A stretch of DNA of 38,377 bases, from assembly GCA_029865965.1 (NCBI GenBank), contig JARXAJ010000125.1:1-38377 (forward strand), in the 5' to 3' direction. Positions 16,029 to 23,871 of this stretch are shown here, piece by piece. Source of the stretch: Aquabacterium sp. GTDB lineage: Bacteria; Pseudomonadota; Gammaproteobacteria; Burkholderiales; Burkholderiaceae_C. A model generated the notes under the pieces. It searched no databases and had not been told where the DNA came from. It saw nothing but the letters and a program-made list of their open reading frames with translations. Numbering within the stretch: the stretch's first letter is position 1; each line of letters starts with the position of its first letter. The position numbers and the translations under genes are program-made.

Positions 16029-17441
16029 ATGCGATCGTCTCCGCGACTTGCCACTGCCGCCGTGCTGTGCAGCCTTGTCGGCTTGGGCGTTGCAGCCCCG
16101 GGCGACAGTGCCAGCGACCCGATCATCACGGGCTTCTCGAATCTCACCCCCTTCTTCACCGAGGTCTACAACGACCGCATCGGAAACAGCCGTCTGTTCA
16201 ACGGGCCCAACACGGACCGCATCAGGGTCTCGACGCGGGTCTACCCATCGCCCGACACCGACGCGTTTGCTGTGCTGAATACCGGCAACGGTCTTTGGTA
16301 CCAGAGCACCAACGGTGCGACGACCACGGTGGCGCTGGCGCATCCGTCGATGGGCACACTGCCAACACCGCAGCCGTTGATCTTCGTCGGCACCACATCC
16401 GGGTTGGGCGGTGGACGCAGCGAGTACACGTTCAGCTACAACCGCGCCAACGCTGCCGTTGCTGGTGTGCTGTCGGACTGGGACGCCACACCGTTCAGCC
16501 TGACCGCCAACAATCCCGCGCTGGCCGGTGGAGCCAAGAACGTCACCTATGCAGCGCCGGACTTCGACCCCACCGCGCTGCCGGTGTTCGTCACCGATGT
16601 CCGGCTCACTGGCGGTGGACTGCGGCCGCGGCTGGACTGGACGGTGCCTGCGAATGGTATGGCGCCGACGGCAGTGACCATCCAGGTGCGCCGCATCGAA
16701 GCCGAGTCGGCTGACCGAAGCCGCATCACCCGCTCCACGTTTCTGCATCAGCAGAATCTGAGCGCCAACGCCACGTCCTACATGTTCGACACCACGTTCA
16801 GCAATGCGTCTCTGGAGGGGTTTCCATCCGGGCTGGAGTTCGGTCAACGTTACGAAGTTGCCGTGCAGCTGGAGATAGCGTCGAACGGCATCCTGAAGGG
16901 CCGGTCGCGCACCTTCTTCGAACTGACGCCACTTGCCGACGGCGGCGACCAGGTGGCTGTATATCTGCCCAGCGTCGGGCCCGACGGCCGCTTCAAGTTC
17001 GACATCGCTGTGCAACGAGGCGAGAGCATTGCCATCGACCCGGAGATCGCGGTGGGCTACGACTACGCCATCGGCGCTGGCGACCCGCTGTTTCGCAGCG
17101 TCAAGCTGCCCGACCTGGGCGACGGGCAATACGGCCTGTGGCTGTGGAATGGCAGCGCCTACAGCTTCCAGAGCGGCCTGGCGGCAGGCGCCGAGTACTT
17201 CTTCGACGGCGCCGGCGTGGCACGCTTTCGCATCGACGGCATCGAGCCATCGGTGGGCTTGAACCCGTCCGACCCGACAGCCTTCGTCACCGGGGTCAGC
17301 TTCGCCGCCAGCGGCCGCTTCACCGGCACGATGACACCGATCACCGTCACCGTCACCGTGGTGCCCGAGCCGGCCACCCTGGCGCTGTGGGCGGGCGGCC
17401 TGCTGCTGCTGCTGGGCCGCCGGCTGCGGCAACGGGCCTGA
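16029..17441 (+). CDS. PEP-CTERM-sorted exported protein of unknown function
   Basis: 470 residues from ATG 16029 (MRSSPRLATAAVLCSLVGLG). It has a signal peptide, a long beta-rich extracellular part with many Asn/Thr/Gly, and a C-terminal sorting signal: VPEPATLALWAGGLLLLL followed by GRRLRQRA, i.e. the PEP motif, a hydrophobic helix and a basic tail. Such proteins are processed by an exosortase (EpsH/XrtA type) and usually go to the surface or exopolysaccharide matrix. No exosortase is in this window. The middle includes a possible Fn3-like stretch (VRLTGGGLRPRLDWTVPANG, YEVAVQLEIAS) but no catalytic motif I recognise. The first part (FSNLTPFFTEVYNDRIGNSR) is unfamiliar. It ends 72 bp from metW (convergent). 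Confidence 0.85.
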   Translation: MRSSPRLATAAVLCSLVGLGVAAPGDSASDPIITGFSNLTPFFTEVYNDRIGNSRLFNGPNTDRIRVSTRVYPSPDTDAFAVLNTGNGLWYQSTNGATTTVALAHPSMGTLPTPQPLIFVGTTSGLGGGRSEYTFSYNRANAAVAGVLSDWDATPFSLTANNPALAGGAKNVTYAAPDFDPTALPVFVTDVRLTGGGLRPRLDWTVPANGMAPTAVTIQVRRIEAESADRSRITRSTFLHQQNLSANATSYMFDTTFSNASLEGFPSGLEFGQRYEVAVQLEIASNGILKGRSRTFFELTPLADGGDQVAVYLPSVGPDGRFKFDIAVQRGESIAIDPEIAVGYDYAIGAGDPLFRSVKLPDLGDGQYGLWLWNGSAYSFQSGLAAGAEYFFDGAGVARFRIDGIEPSVGLNPSDPTAFVTGVSFAASGRFTGTMTPITVTVTVVPEPATLALWAGGLLLLLGRRLRQRA

Positions 17442-17513
17442 AGCCCGGTTGGGGTTGCAGGGCCCGCACCGGGTGGCCAGCCACCAGCACCGCGCCAGCG
17501 GGCTTGCCCCGCG

Positions 17514-18101
17514 TCAGCCGCGCGCGATCTTGAACACCGCCACGCTGGCGCGCAGGTTGGGCCAGCGTCGCACCGACCGCCCGGCGTGGAAGCCGAAGCT
17601 GTCGAGGATCTGCAGGCCGTTGCGCCGCGCCAGCACCTCGAAGTCAGCGAAGGTGCCCACGCGGATGTTGGGCGTGTCATACCACTGGTAGGGCAGGATG
17701 CGGGTGACCGGCATGCGGCCTTGCGCCACGCTCAGGCGGTTGGGCCAGTGGGCGAAGTTGGGGAAGCTGACAATGCCGATGCGGCCCACGCGGGCGGTTT
17801 CCTGCAGCATCTTCTCGGTGTTGCGCAGGTGCTGCAGGGTCTGCAGCTGCAGCACCACATCGAAGCTGTGGTCGCCAAACAGCGCCAGGCCGTCTTCCAG
17901 GTTCAGCTGCACCACGTTGACGCCGCGCCGGGCACAGGCCAGCAGGTTGTCGTCAGCGATCTCCACGCCATAGCCACTGCAGCCCTTGGCCTGCTGCAGG
18001 TGGGCCAGCAGCGCGCCGTCGCCACAGCCCAGGTCGAGCACACGGCTGCCTGCGGGCACAAGGTCGGCGATCAACTGCATCTCGGTCGTCACGCTGCTCA
18101 C
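17514..18101 (-). CDS. metW: MetW, methionine biosynthesis protein (methyltransferase fold)
   Basis: 195 residues. MetW pairs with MetX in many Proteobacteria and is needed for efficient homoserine acylation. Motifs: SAM-like RVLDLGCGDGALLAHLQQ, GYGVEIADDNLLACARRGVN, FDVVLQLQTLQHL, VSFPNFAHWPNRLSVAQGRM, TRILPYQWYDTPNIRVGTFA. All are characteristic of MetW. I chose GTG 18101 (VSSVTTEMQLIADLVPAG) because GAAGG lies 7 nt upstream; another GTG at 18092 is possible. The metX stop is 64 bp upstream, so the two are one operon. The frame is open to 18287, but that would overlap metX. Confidence 0.92.
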   Translation of the reverse strand: MSSVTTEMQLIADLVPAGSRVLDLGCGDGALLAHLQQAKGCSGYGVEIADDNLLACARRGVNVVQLNLEDGLALFGDHSFDVVLQLQTLQHLRNTEKMLQETARVGRIGIVSFPNFAHWPNRLSVAQGRMPVTRILPYQWYDTPNIRVGTFADFEVLARRNGLQILDSFGFHAGRSVRRWPNLRASVAVFKIARG

Positions 18102-18165
18102 TGGGGTACCTTCGTGCTGCGCACTGCGGAATTCGCCCTTCGGGCGGCCAGGCGGCTGGGCGGGC

Positions 18166-19332
18166 TCATGCGCCCACCTGCCGGGCAATGCGGTCGAAGG
18201 TGGCGCGCAGCAGCCCGTGGTAGCGCGGGTCTTCGAGCAGGAAGGCATCGTGGCCGTGCGGCGCGGCGATCTCGGCATAGCTGACATCGATGCGGTTGTC
18301 GACCAGGGCCTTGACGATCTCGCGGCTGCGCGCTGGTGAGAAGCGCCAGTCGGTGGTGAAGCTCACCACGGTGAAGCGCCGCCCCCGGGCGGCCGCAAAG
18401 GCGGCCGACAGGTCGCCGCCGTGCGCCGCTGCGGGGTCGAAGTAGTCCAGCGCGCGGGTGATCAGCAGGTAGGTGTTGGCGTCGAAATAGGTGCTGAACT
18501 TGTCGCCCTGGTAGCGCAGGTAGCTCTCGATCTGGAACTCGATGTCCTGGGTGGTGTAAGCCAGTTCGCCCGGGCGCCCCAAACCGGAGGCGTTCCTGAG
18601 ACTGCGGCCGAACTTCTCTTCCATCGAGTCGTCGCTCAGGTAGGTGATGTGGCCAATCATGCGGGCCACCCGCAGGCCGCGCTGCGGCACCACGCCGTGC
18701 GCATAGAAGTGGCCACCGTGGAAGTCGGGGTCGGTGATGATCGCGCGGCGCGCCACCTCGTTGAAAGCGATGTTCTGCGCCGACAGGTTGGGCGCGGTGG
18801 CCACGGCGATGCATTCACCCACCCGCGCGCTGTAGCGCAGCGTCCAGCTCAGCGCCTGCATGCCGCCCAGGCTGCCGCCCAGCACCGCTGCCAGGCAGTC
18901 GATGCCCAGCACATCCAGCAGGCGCGCCTGGGCGTCGACCCAGTCTTCCACCGTCACCACCGGGAAGTCGGCACCCCAGGGGCGGCCCCCCTTGGCAGGA
19001 TCGGGGTTCACCTGCATCGGCCCGGTGGAACCGAAGCACGAGCCCAGGTTGTTGATGCCGATGACGAAGAACCGGTCGGTGTCCAGCGGCTTGCCCGGGC
19101 CCACCAGGTTGTCCCACCAGCCTTCGCTCTTGTCTTGCCCCGCATAGGTGCCGGCCACATGGTGGCTGGCGTTGAGCGCATGGCACACCAGCACGGCGTT
19201 GCTGCGCGCGGCGTTCAGCGTGCCGTAGGTCTCATAGACCAGGCTGTAGCCGGCCAGTTGCGCCCCACTGCGCAGTGGCAGCGGCGCATCGAAGTGCCGG
19301 GTCTGGGGAGTGACGTGCCCGATGGCGCCCAT
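18166..19332 (-). CDS. metX: Homoserine O-acyltransferase MetX
   Basis: Acylates homoserine, the first committed step of methionine synthesis. 388 residues from ATG 19332 ([20 protein letters not shown]). Alpha/beta-hydrolase fold: substrate-binding [14 protein letters not shown], oxyanion region [20 protein letters not shown], nucleophile elbow [14 protein letters not shown] (Ser), catalytic Asp in the TTDWRFSP region and His in [12 protein letters not shown]. The family contains both acetyl- and succinyltransferases; enzymes of this clade that travel with MetW are often succinyltransferases, but the acyl donor is not settled by sequence alone. A terminator-like hairpin with a T-run on the coding strand lies in the leader (19377-19414). 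Followed by metW. Confidence 0.93.
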   Translation of the reverse strand: MGAIGHVTPQTRHFDAPLPLRSGAQLAGYSLVYETYGTLNAARSNAVLVCHALNASHHVAGTYAGQDKSEGWWDNLVGPGKPLDTDRFFVIGINNLGSCFGSTGPMQVNPDPAKGGRPWGADFPVVTVEDWVDAQARLLDVLGIDCLAAVLGGSLGGMQALSWTLRYSARVGECIAVATAPNLSAQNIAFNEVARRAIITDPDFHGGHFYAHGVVPQRGLRVARMIGHITYLSDDSMEEKFGRSLRNASGLGRPGELAYTTQDIEFQIESYLRYQGDKFSTYFDANTYLLITRALDYFDPAAAHGGDLSAAFAAARGRRFTVVSFTTDWRFSPARSREIVKALVDNRIDVSYAEIAAPHGHDAFLLEDPRYHGLLRATFDRIARQVGA

Positions 19333-19376
19333 GGTGGTTGGCGGGTGTGTGGATGACAAGCGTGTGTGGCGACAGC

Positions 19377-19414
19377 AAAGAAAAACCCGGTGCCGCCAAA
19401 AGCGGGCCACCGGG
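19377..19414 (-). terminator. Terminator-like hairpin in the metX leader (candidate attenuator)
   Basis: Read on the minus strand: stem CCCGGTG (19414-19408) with CACCGGG (19392-19386), partly paired inner GCGG/CCGC, loop including TTTT, then TTTTTCTTT (19385-19377). It has intrinsic-terminator form, points toward metX and ends about 45 nt before its ATG. No intact minus-strand gene lies upstream, so either the leader is attenuated or a short RNA ends here. Upstream, CGGGCG and CGCCCG could form an alternative hairpin that partly competes. Confidence 0.6.
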
Positions 19415-19521
19415 TCGGGCGTCACACTTTTAGCGGCATTTTTAAAGCGCCCGCAATCAGGACCAAATCGGCGCTGCGCCGGAGTCTATCAGCGCGCAAT
19501 TGGCACCTGCAGGCCGCCTTG

Positions 19522-19553
19522 GATCCGCCCCGAGATCCGCCCCGAGATCCGCC
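19522..19553. repeat. 12-bp tandem duplication inside the pseudogene
   Basis: GATCCGCCCCGA occurs twice (19522-19533, 19534-19545), followed by a partial third copy GATCCGCC (19546-19553). It repeats the codons around PEIR. A simple slippage product. Confidence 0.75.
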
Positions 19554-20077
19554 AATACTTCCTGGCGAGCGACCGCGAGGCCGTGCCCTAGCCGGTCACA
19601 GCGCAGCCTGGTCGGCCAGCGCAGCAAGAACGACAGCGACAAGCGCCACTTCGGCACCCAGCTGGACGTGCATGGCGTGGGTTATGAATGGATCAACCAC
19701 AGCCTGCCGCCCAGCAGCGTGGCCAGCCGTGACTTCCGCATGGCCATCGGCGGGGCGCGCTGCACGCGGCCGCATTCGGCCTGCCTGTTCAACATCCCGG
19801 CCATGCGCTTTGGCGCGCTGTCGGCCAACGCCATCCTGGCGTTGAACGGTGGTGCCAAGGCCGGTGGCTTTGCCCACGACACCGGCGAGGGCTCGATCAG
19901 CAGGCACCACCGGGTGCAGGGCGGCGACCTGATCTGACAGATCGGCACGGGCTACTTCGGCTGCCGCAACGGCGACGGCACATTCAACGCCGACAAGTTC
20001 AGCGCCCATGCGCGGGCCCCGCAGGTGCGCATGATCGAGGGCAAGCTCAACCAGGGCGCCAAGCCCGGCCGGCAAGC
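19522..20077 (+). pseudogene. Remnant of an FMN-binding glutamate synthase-family protein
   Basis: Fragments match the N-terminal third of the FMN-binding glutamate synthase family (GltB C-terminal-like, about 500 residues): PEIRQYFLASDREAVP, then in another frame SRSQRSLVGQRSKNDSDKRH, FGTQLDVHGVGYEWINHS, FNIPAMRFGALSANAIL, GAKAGGFAHDTGEGSISRHH and GTGYFGCRNGDGTF, finishing at MIEGKLNQGAKPG. Lesions are visible: a 2-nt deletion at about 19590 that creates TAG (19589-19591) where VPFSRSQ is expected; TGA at 19935-19937 where a Trp (GGDLI-W) is expected; a 12-bp tandem duplication at 19522-19553; and loss of the N-terminus and of all sequence after AKPG, which includes most of the FMN-binding barrel. 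It is clearly non-functional. It lies directly upstream of the convergent GST gene. Confidence 0.9.
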
Positions 20078-20125
20078 GCGACGCCGTGCCGGCTTGAGCA
20101 GGCCTGATCTGCCCTGCCGGCCGCG

Positions 20126-20737
20126 TCAGACAGGCGGCGCAGTGTCGATGAAGCTGGGCCGGGCGGCCAGCTTCTCGGCCAGCCTGGCCAGGTTGGGATG
20201 GTCAGCGCGCCAGTCGATGTGGGCGAAGCGGAAGTCCAGGTAAGCCAGGCTGCAGCCCACGGCCACATCGGCCAGGGTGAAGTGGTTGCCGTTGCACCAG
20301 GGCTTGTCGCCCAGGCCCAGGCTCATCGCATTCAACGCCGAGATGACGCGGCTCATTTGCCGGTCGATCCAGGCCTGGCTGCGGGCGCCTTCACGCGGGC
20401 CCCAGTTGGCTTCCACGCGCGCCAGCAGCGCGGCGTCGCACACACCGTCTGCCAGGGCTTCCCAGGTGCGCACTTCAACGCGTTCACGCCCGGACGGCGG
20501 AATCAGCTTGCCCACCGGCGACAAGGTGTCGACGTATTCGACGATCACCCGGCTGTCGAACACCGCCTCGCCGCCATCAAGCACCAGGCAGGGCACCTTG
20601 CCCAGCGGGTTCATCATCAGCATGGCGTCGCTGGCCCACACGTCCTCGATCACCAACTGGTAATCGAGCTTCTTCTCGGCCATCACCACGCGGACCTTGC
20701 GCACGTAGGGGCTGGTGATGGATCCGATGAGTTTCAT
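20126..20737 (-). CDS. Glutathione S-transferase family protein
   Basis: 203 residues from ATG 20737 (MKLIGSITSPYVRKVRVVMA). Cytosolic GST fold. The thioredoxin-like N-terminal domain has the SPYVRKV active-site helix (Ser as the likely thiol-stabilising residue), cis-Pro in NPLGKVPCLVLDGG and the glutathione-gamma-glutamyl site in AVFDSRVIVEYVD. The all-helical C-terminal domain includes the N-capping box HFTLADVAVGCSLAYLDFR. It resembles YibF-type GSTs of Burkholderiales. No operon partner; it converges on the glutamate synthase remnant and is back to back with nothing obvious. Likely role in glutathione-dependent detoxification or reduction; the substrate is unknown. Confidence 0.9.
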   Translation of the reverse strand: MKLIGSITSPYVRKVRVVMAEKKLDYQLVIEDVWASDAMLMMNPLGKVPCLVLDGGEAVFDSRVIVEYVDTLSPVGKLIPPSGRERVEVRTWEALADGVCDAALLARVEANWGPREGARSQAWIDRQMSRVISALNAMSLGLGDKPWCNGNHFTLADVAVGCSLAYLDFRFAHIDWRADHPNLARLAEKLAARPSFIDTAPPV

Positions 20738-20836
20738 GGTGGGGTCAAGACGCCGTTGGGGCGGTGAGAATTAAGTTACGCCTGATTCTAGCCAGGCCAC
20801 CTGGGCTGGTTTGCCTGGGCTTCGACGTGTGGGGGG

Positions 20837-22120
20837 TCATTGGGGCAGGGTCCAGTCGATCTGCGGCGGCCGGCCCGGCAAGGCCAGCGTGGCGGTGGCG
20901 GGCGGTGTGCGCGCCAGCACCTGGCCGCGCCGCACCACCAGCAGCCGGGTGGCACGCAGGCGCAGCGCCTCCACCGGGCTGCGGGCCTGCAACAGCACGA
21001 AGTCGCCCGGCGCACCCACCACCAGGCCGTCGGCAGGCAGGCCCAACACCCGGGCGGCGTTGACCGTCACCGCATTGAAGCAGTCGCGCATGCGCGCCTG
21101 GCTCGTCATCTGGCCCACATGCAGGCCCATGGCCGCCACCTCGAGCATGCAGCCCGAGCCCAGCGCGTACCAGGGGTCCATCACGCAGTCTTGCCCGAAG
21201 GCGACATTGACGCCGGCGTCCATCAGCTCGGGCACGCGGGTCATGCCGCGGCGCTTGGGGTAGGTGTCGTGGCGGCCCTGCAGCGTGATGTTGATCAGCG
21301 GGTTGGCCACCGCATGCACGCCGGCCTCGGCGATCAGGGGCAGCAGCTTGCTGACGTAGTAGTTGTCCATGGAGTGCATCGACGTGAGATGCGAGCCTGT
21401 CACCCGGCCCTGCAGCCCGAGGCGGCGGGTATGGAAGGCCAGGGTTTCGATGTGGCGCGACAGCGGGTCGTCGCTCTCATCGCAATGCATGTCCACGCGC
21501 AGGCCACGGCTGGCGGCTAACTCACAAAGCACGCGCACACTCTCGGCGCCGTCGGCCATGGTGCGCTCGAAATGCGGGATGCCGCCGACCACGTCCACGC
21601 CCAGATCGAGTGCGCGCGTCAGGTTGTCCAGCGCACCGGGGGCACGCAGCACGCCGTCCTGCGGAAACGCCACCAGCTGCAGGTCGAGGTAGGGCGCCAC
21701 GCGGCGCTTGACTTCCAGCAGCGCGCGCACCGCCAGCAGGCGCGGGTCGCACACGTCCACATGGCTGCGGATGGCGCCGATGCCGCGCGCCACCGCCCAG
21801 TCGCAGTACTGCAACGCGCGGCCGATCAGCGCCTCTTCGGTCAGCAGCGGCTTGAGCTCGCCCCACAGCGCAATGCCCTCAAGCAGGGTGCCGCTGGCAT
21901 TGACCCGCGGCTGGCCGTAGCTGAGCGTGGAATCCATGTGGAAGTGCGGGTCGACGAAAGGCGGGCTCAGCAGCCAGCCGGCGGCGTCGATGTCGTCGCT
22001 GCCGGCTGACGCGGCCTGGCCGTGGAACAGGCCCGGGCCCACGGCGGCGATGCGGCCCTGCTGCACGAGCAGGTCGATGCCGGTGCGGCCGTCGGTCAGG
22101 GTGGCATTGCGGATCAGCAT
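20837..22120 (-). CDS. CodA-type amidohydrolase (cytosine deaminase family) with altered active-site residue
   Basis: 427 residues from ATG 22120 (MLIRNATLTDGRTGIDLLVQ), the same length as E. coli CodA. Amidohydrolase TIM barrel: metal His pair in PPFVDPHFHMDSTL, the third His ligand in VDMHCDESDDPLSRHIE, another His in GSHLTSMHSMDNYYVS, and substrate loop VANPLINITLQGRHDTYPKR, all CodA-like. In E. coli CodA the catalytic strand reads FGHDDVFDPWYPLG; here it is FGQDCVMDPWYALG. The first Asp (metal/catalytic) is retained, but the second, which contacts the base, is Cys, and the preceding His is Gln. The enzyme is probably an active deaminase, but cytosine may not be the preferred substrate; creatinine, isocytosine or isoguanine-like bases are alternatives. 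No permease gene is adjacent. Confidence 0.85.
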   Translation of the reverse strand: MLIRNATLTDGRTGIDLLVQQGRIAAVGPGLFHGQAASAGSDDIDAAGWLLSPPFVDPHFHMDSTLSYGQPRVNASGTLLEGIALWGELKPLLTEEALIGRALQYCDWAVARGIGAIRSHVDVCDPRLLAVRALLEVKRRVAPYLDLQLVAFPQDGVLRAPGALDNLTRALDLGVDVVGGIPHFERTMADGAESVRVLCELAASRGLRVDMHCDESDDPLSRHIETLAFHTRRLGLQGRVTGSHLTSMHSMDNYYVSKLLPLIAEAGVHAVANPLINITLQGRHDTYPKRRGMTRVPELMDAGVNVAFGQDCVMDPWYALGSGCMLEVAAMGLHVGQMTSQARMRDCFNAVTVNAARVLGLPADGLVVGAPGDFVLLQARSPVEALRLRATRLLVVRRGQVLARTPPATATLALPGRPPQIDWTLPQ

Positions 22121-22150
22121 GGTGGGGTGTCCATCGTCGGCGGGGCTGCA

Positions 22151-22178
22151 GTGTCGCGTGTCGGGTGTCGTGTGTCGG
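22151..22178. repeat. Heptamer tandem repeat (GTGTCGN x4)
   Basis: Four consecutive 7-bp units GTGTCGC, GTGTCGG, GTGTCGT, GTGTCGG in the 125-bp gap between the divergent deaminase and PhyH genes. A short low-complexity tract that may vary in copy number between strains. Confidence 0.7.
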
Positions 22179-22245
22179 GTGCAGAGCTGGTGCCTGGCCC
22201 GCACCGGTGCATGGAACTGGTGCACGGCAATGGCATCATGCCCCG

Positions 22246-23091
22246 ATGCTCAGCCCTGCCCAGCAATTGCGATACCAGGCCGACGGCTATCTGGTGCTGC
22301 CCGGCTTCAAGACCGGCGACGCGGTGGCCGCACTGCGCAGGCGCGCACTGGAGATCGTCGATGCCTTCGATGCCGACAGCCACCGCGCCATCTTCTCCAC
22401 CAACGACCAGGCCAGGCGGGCGGCCAGTGCCGACTTTCTGGCGTCGGCCGAAGGCGTGCAGTGCTTCTTCGAGGAAGAGGCGATCGATGACGCTGGCCAG
22501 CTGCGCCAGGCCAAGGCGCTGTCGATCAACAAGATCGGCCACGCGATGCACGACCTGGACCCGGTGTTTGCCGCGTTCTCACGCGGGCCGGCATTGGCCG
22601 AGCTGGCTGCCGATGTGGGGCTGGTGCAGCCACTGCTGTGGCAGAGCATGTACATCTTCAAGCAACCCGGCATCGGCGGCGAGGTGACCTGGCACCAGGA
22701 CGCCAGCTTCTTCGACACCACGCCGTCCACCGTGACCGGCTTCTGGTTTGCGCTGGAAGACGCCACCGTGGACAACGGCTGCCTGTGGATGCAGGCCGGC
22801 GGCCACCGCGGACCGCTGCGCGAGCGCTTTGTGCGCGAAGGCGATGCGGTGCGCATGCAGCCGCTGGACGCCACGCCATGGCCTGACATGTCAACAGCAG
22901 TGCCGGTGCCGGCCGAGGCGGGCACGTTGGTGGTGTTCCATGGTCTGTTGCCGCATTGGAGCGCACCCAACCGGTCCGCCCGGTCACGCCATGCCTACAC
23001 GCTGCATGCCACCGATGGGCGGGCGGCCTATGCGGCGCACAACTGGTTGCAGCGGCGGGCCGGGCTTCCGGTCAGAGGATTCGAGGACTGA
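22246..23091 (+). CDS. PhyH-family Fe(II)/2-oxoglutarate dioxygenase
   Basis: 281 residues from ATG 22246 (MLSPAQQLRYQADGYLVLPG). Phytanoyl-CoA dioxygenase-like protein, closest in style to PHYHD1. Double-stranded beta-helix core with the iron ligands HxD in TWHQDASFFDTTPSTV and the distal His in LLPHWSAPNRSARSRHAY. The Arg of the latter motif is the expected 2-oxoglutarate anchor. The facial triad is complete. Substrates of bacterial members include small hydroxylated metabolites and cannot be predicted. A start ATG at 22238 is out of frame. Divergent from the CodA-type gene across 125 bp; no shared operon. Confidence 0.9.
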   Translation: MLSPAQQLRYQADGYLVLPGFKTGDAVAALRRRALEIVDAFDADSHRAIFSTNDQARRAASADFLASAEGVQCFFEEEAIDDAGQLRQAKALSINKIGHAMHDLDPVFAAFSRGPALAELAADVGLVQPLLWQSMYIFKQPGIGGEVTWHQDASFFDTTPSTVTGFWFALEDATVDNGCLWMQAGGHRGPLRERFVREGDAVRMQPLDATPWPDMSTAVPVPAEAGTLVVFHGLLPHWSAPNRSARSRHAYTLHATDGRAAYAAHNWLQRRAGLPVRGFED

Positions 23092-23132
23092 TCGGTTGGT
23101 CGGTGCGGGTTCGTTGGTGTGGGTGGTTTTGG

Positions 23133-23197
23133 TTTGCTTTGCTTTGCTTTACTTTACTTTACTTTGCTTTGGTTTGGTTTGCCTTGCCTTGCCTTGC
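23133..23197. repeat. Pentanucleotide tandem tract
   Basis: Thirteen consecutive 5-bp units: TTTGC x3, TTTAC x3, TTTGC, TTTGG x2, TTTGC, CTTGC x3. It is strictly pyrimidine-biased on this strand, starts 42 bp after the PhyH stop and has no coding role. The interior block structure (3-3-1-2-1-3) shows local duplication. Confidence 0.9.
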
Positions 23198-23210
23198 CTT
23201 CGCCGATTTG

Positions 23211-23358
23211 TTGCACCGCGCCGGGTTTCGCCCCGGCAGGCGACCAAACTTTTGCTGGGCCAAAAGTTTGGATCAAAAGGCCCTGTCCAAACTGGGCGTA
23301 CACCACTGAGTGCTTGTGACGGACCGGGCGCTGCGCCTCGCCTGTCCGGCTCGAACAC
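23211..23358 (+). repeat. Dispersed hairpin-bearing repeat, copy A
   Basis: Contains the perfect hairpin CCAAACTTTTG-CTGGGC-CAAAAGTTTGG (11-bp stem, 6-nt loop, 23244-23271) after TTGCACCGCGCCGGG and before GATCAAAAGGCCCTGTCC. It ends in a CGCTGCGCCTCGCCTGTCC..TCGAACAC block. The reverse complement recurs at 23520-23667. No protein is encoded. Confidence 0.85.
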
Positions 23359-23519
23359 CTTGCTATAGACGACTGCAGTCGCTTGGGCATTGGTGAGGCT
23401 CAGCAGACCGCCATCTGAACAAACCGTGGCAGGCCATCGTGCCTTGCCGAGGTCTGTGCTTCACAGCCCTGACCGGGGTGGCACGGCCGTGGAATGTGCC
23501 GCGCTGGTTCCGGCTGACT

Positions 23520-23667
23520 GTGTCCGAGCCGAACAGGCGAGTCGCAGCGCCTGGGTCTTCAGAAGCGCTCCGGCCTCAACGCGCAGTTTGGAAGGGGCCT
23601 TTTGATCCAAACTTTTGGCCCAGCAAAAGTTTGGTCGCCCGCCGGGGCGAGACCCGGCGCGGTGCAA
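23520..23667 (-). repeat. Dispersed hairpin-bearing repeat, copy B (inverted)
   Basis: Reverse complement of copy A, including the identical 11-bp hairpin stem (23607-23634), the GATCAAAAGG/CCTTTTGATC segment and the CTGCG..CGAGCC end. Identity is near complete over the hairpin part and lower beyond. The 161 bp between the copies (23359-23519) contain no gene I can recognise. Confidence 0.85.
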
Positions 23668-23871
23668 CCCAACGGCGATGCCAGCGCATGGCAAACCAAT
23701 CAAACCAAGGACAGCAACGAGCCCAGACCCGCCCGCCGCCAGTCTCGGCGCAAAGCAGCCATGCGCAGCGCACCACCGCCCGGGTTGACAGGGCAGATGG
23801 CAATGGCGCGCCGACTGCAGCCGTGCCACCATGTCAGCTTGCATTCATTCCACTGACCACCCAGTACAACC

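Noticed and set aside
19333-19480. SAM-II riboswitch upstream of metX
   Set aside because: A GCTAAAAG piece occurs, but it lies inside the hairpin loop rather than 3' of P1 as SAM-II requires, and the P1/P2 pairing is absent.
22246-23091. PhyH as part of an operon with the CodA-type deaminase
   Set aside because: The two genes are divergent with a 125-bp gap and unrelated chemistry; no shared pathway is visible.
23133-23197. CRISPR-like periodicity
   Set aside because: Units are 5 bp with no spacers or repeat-spacer alternation; it is a simple tandem tract.
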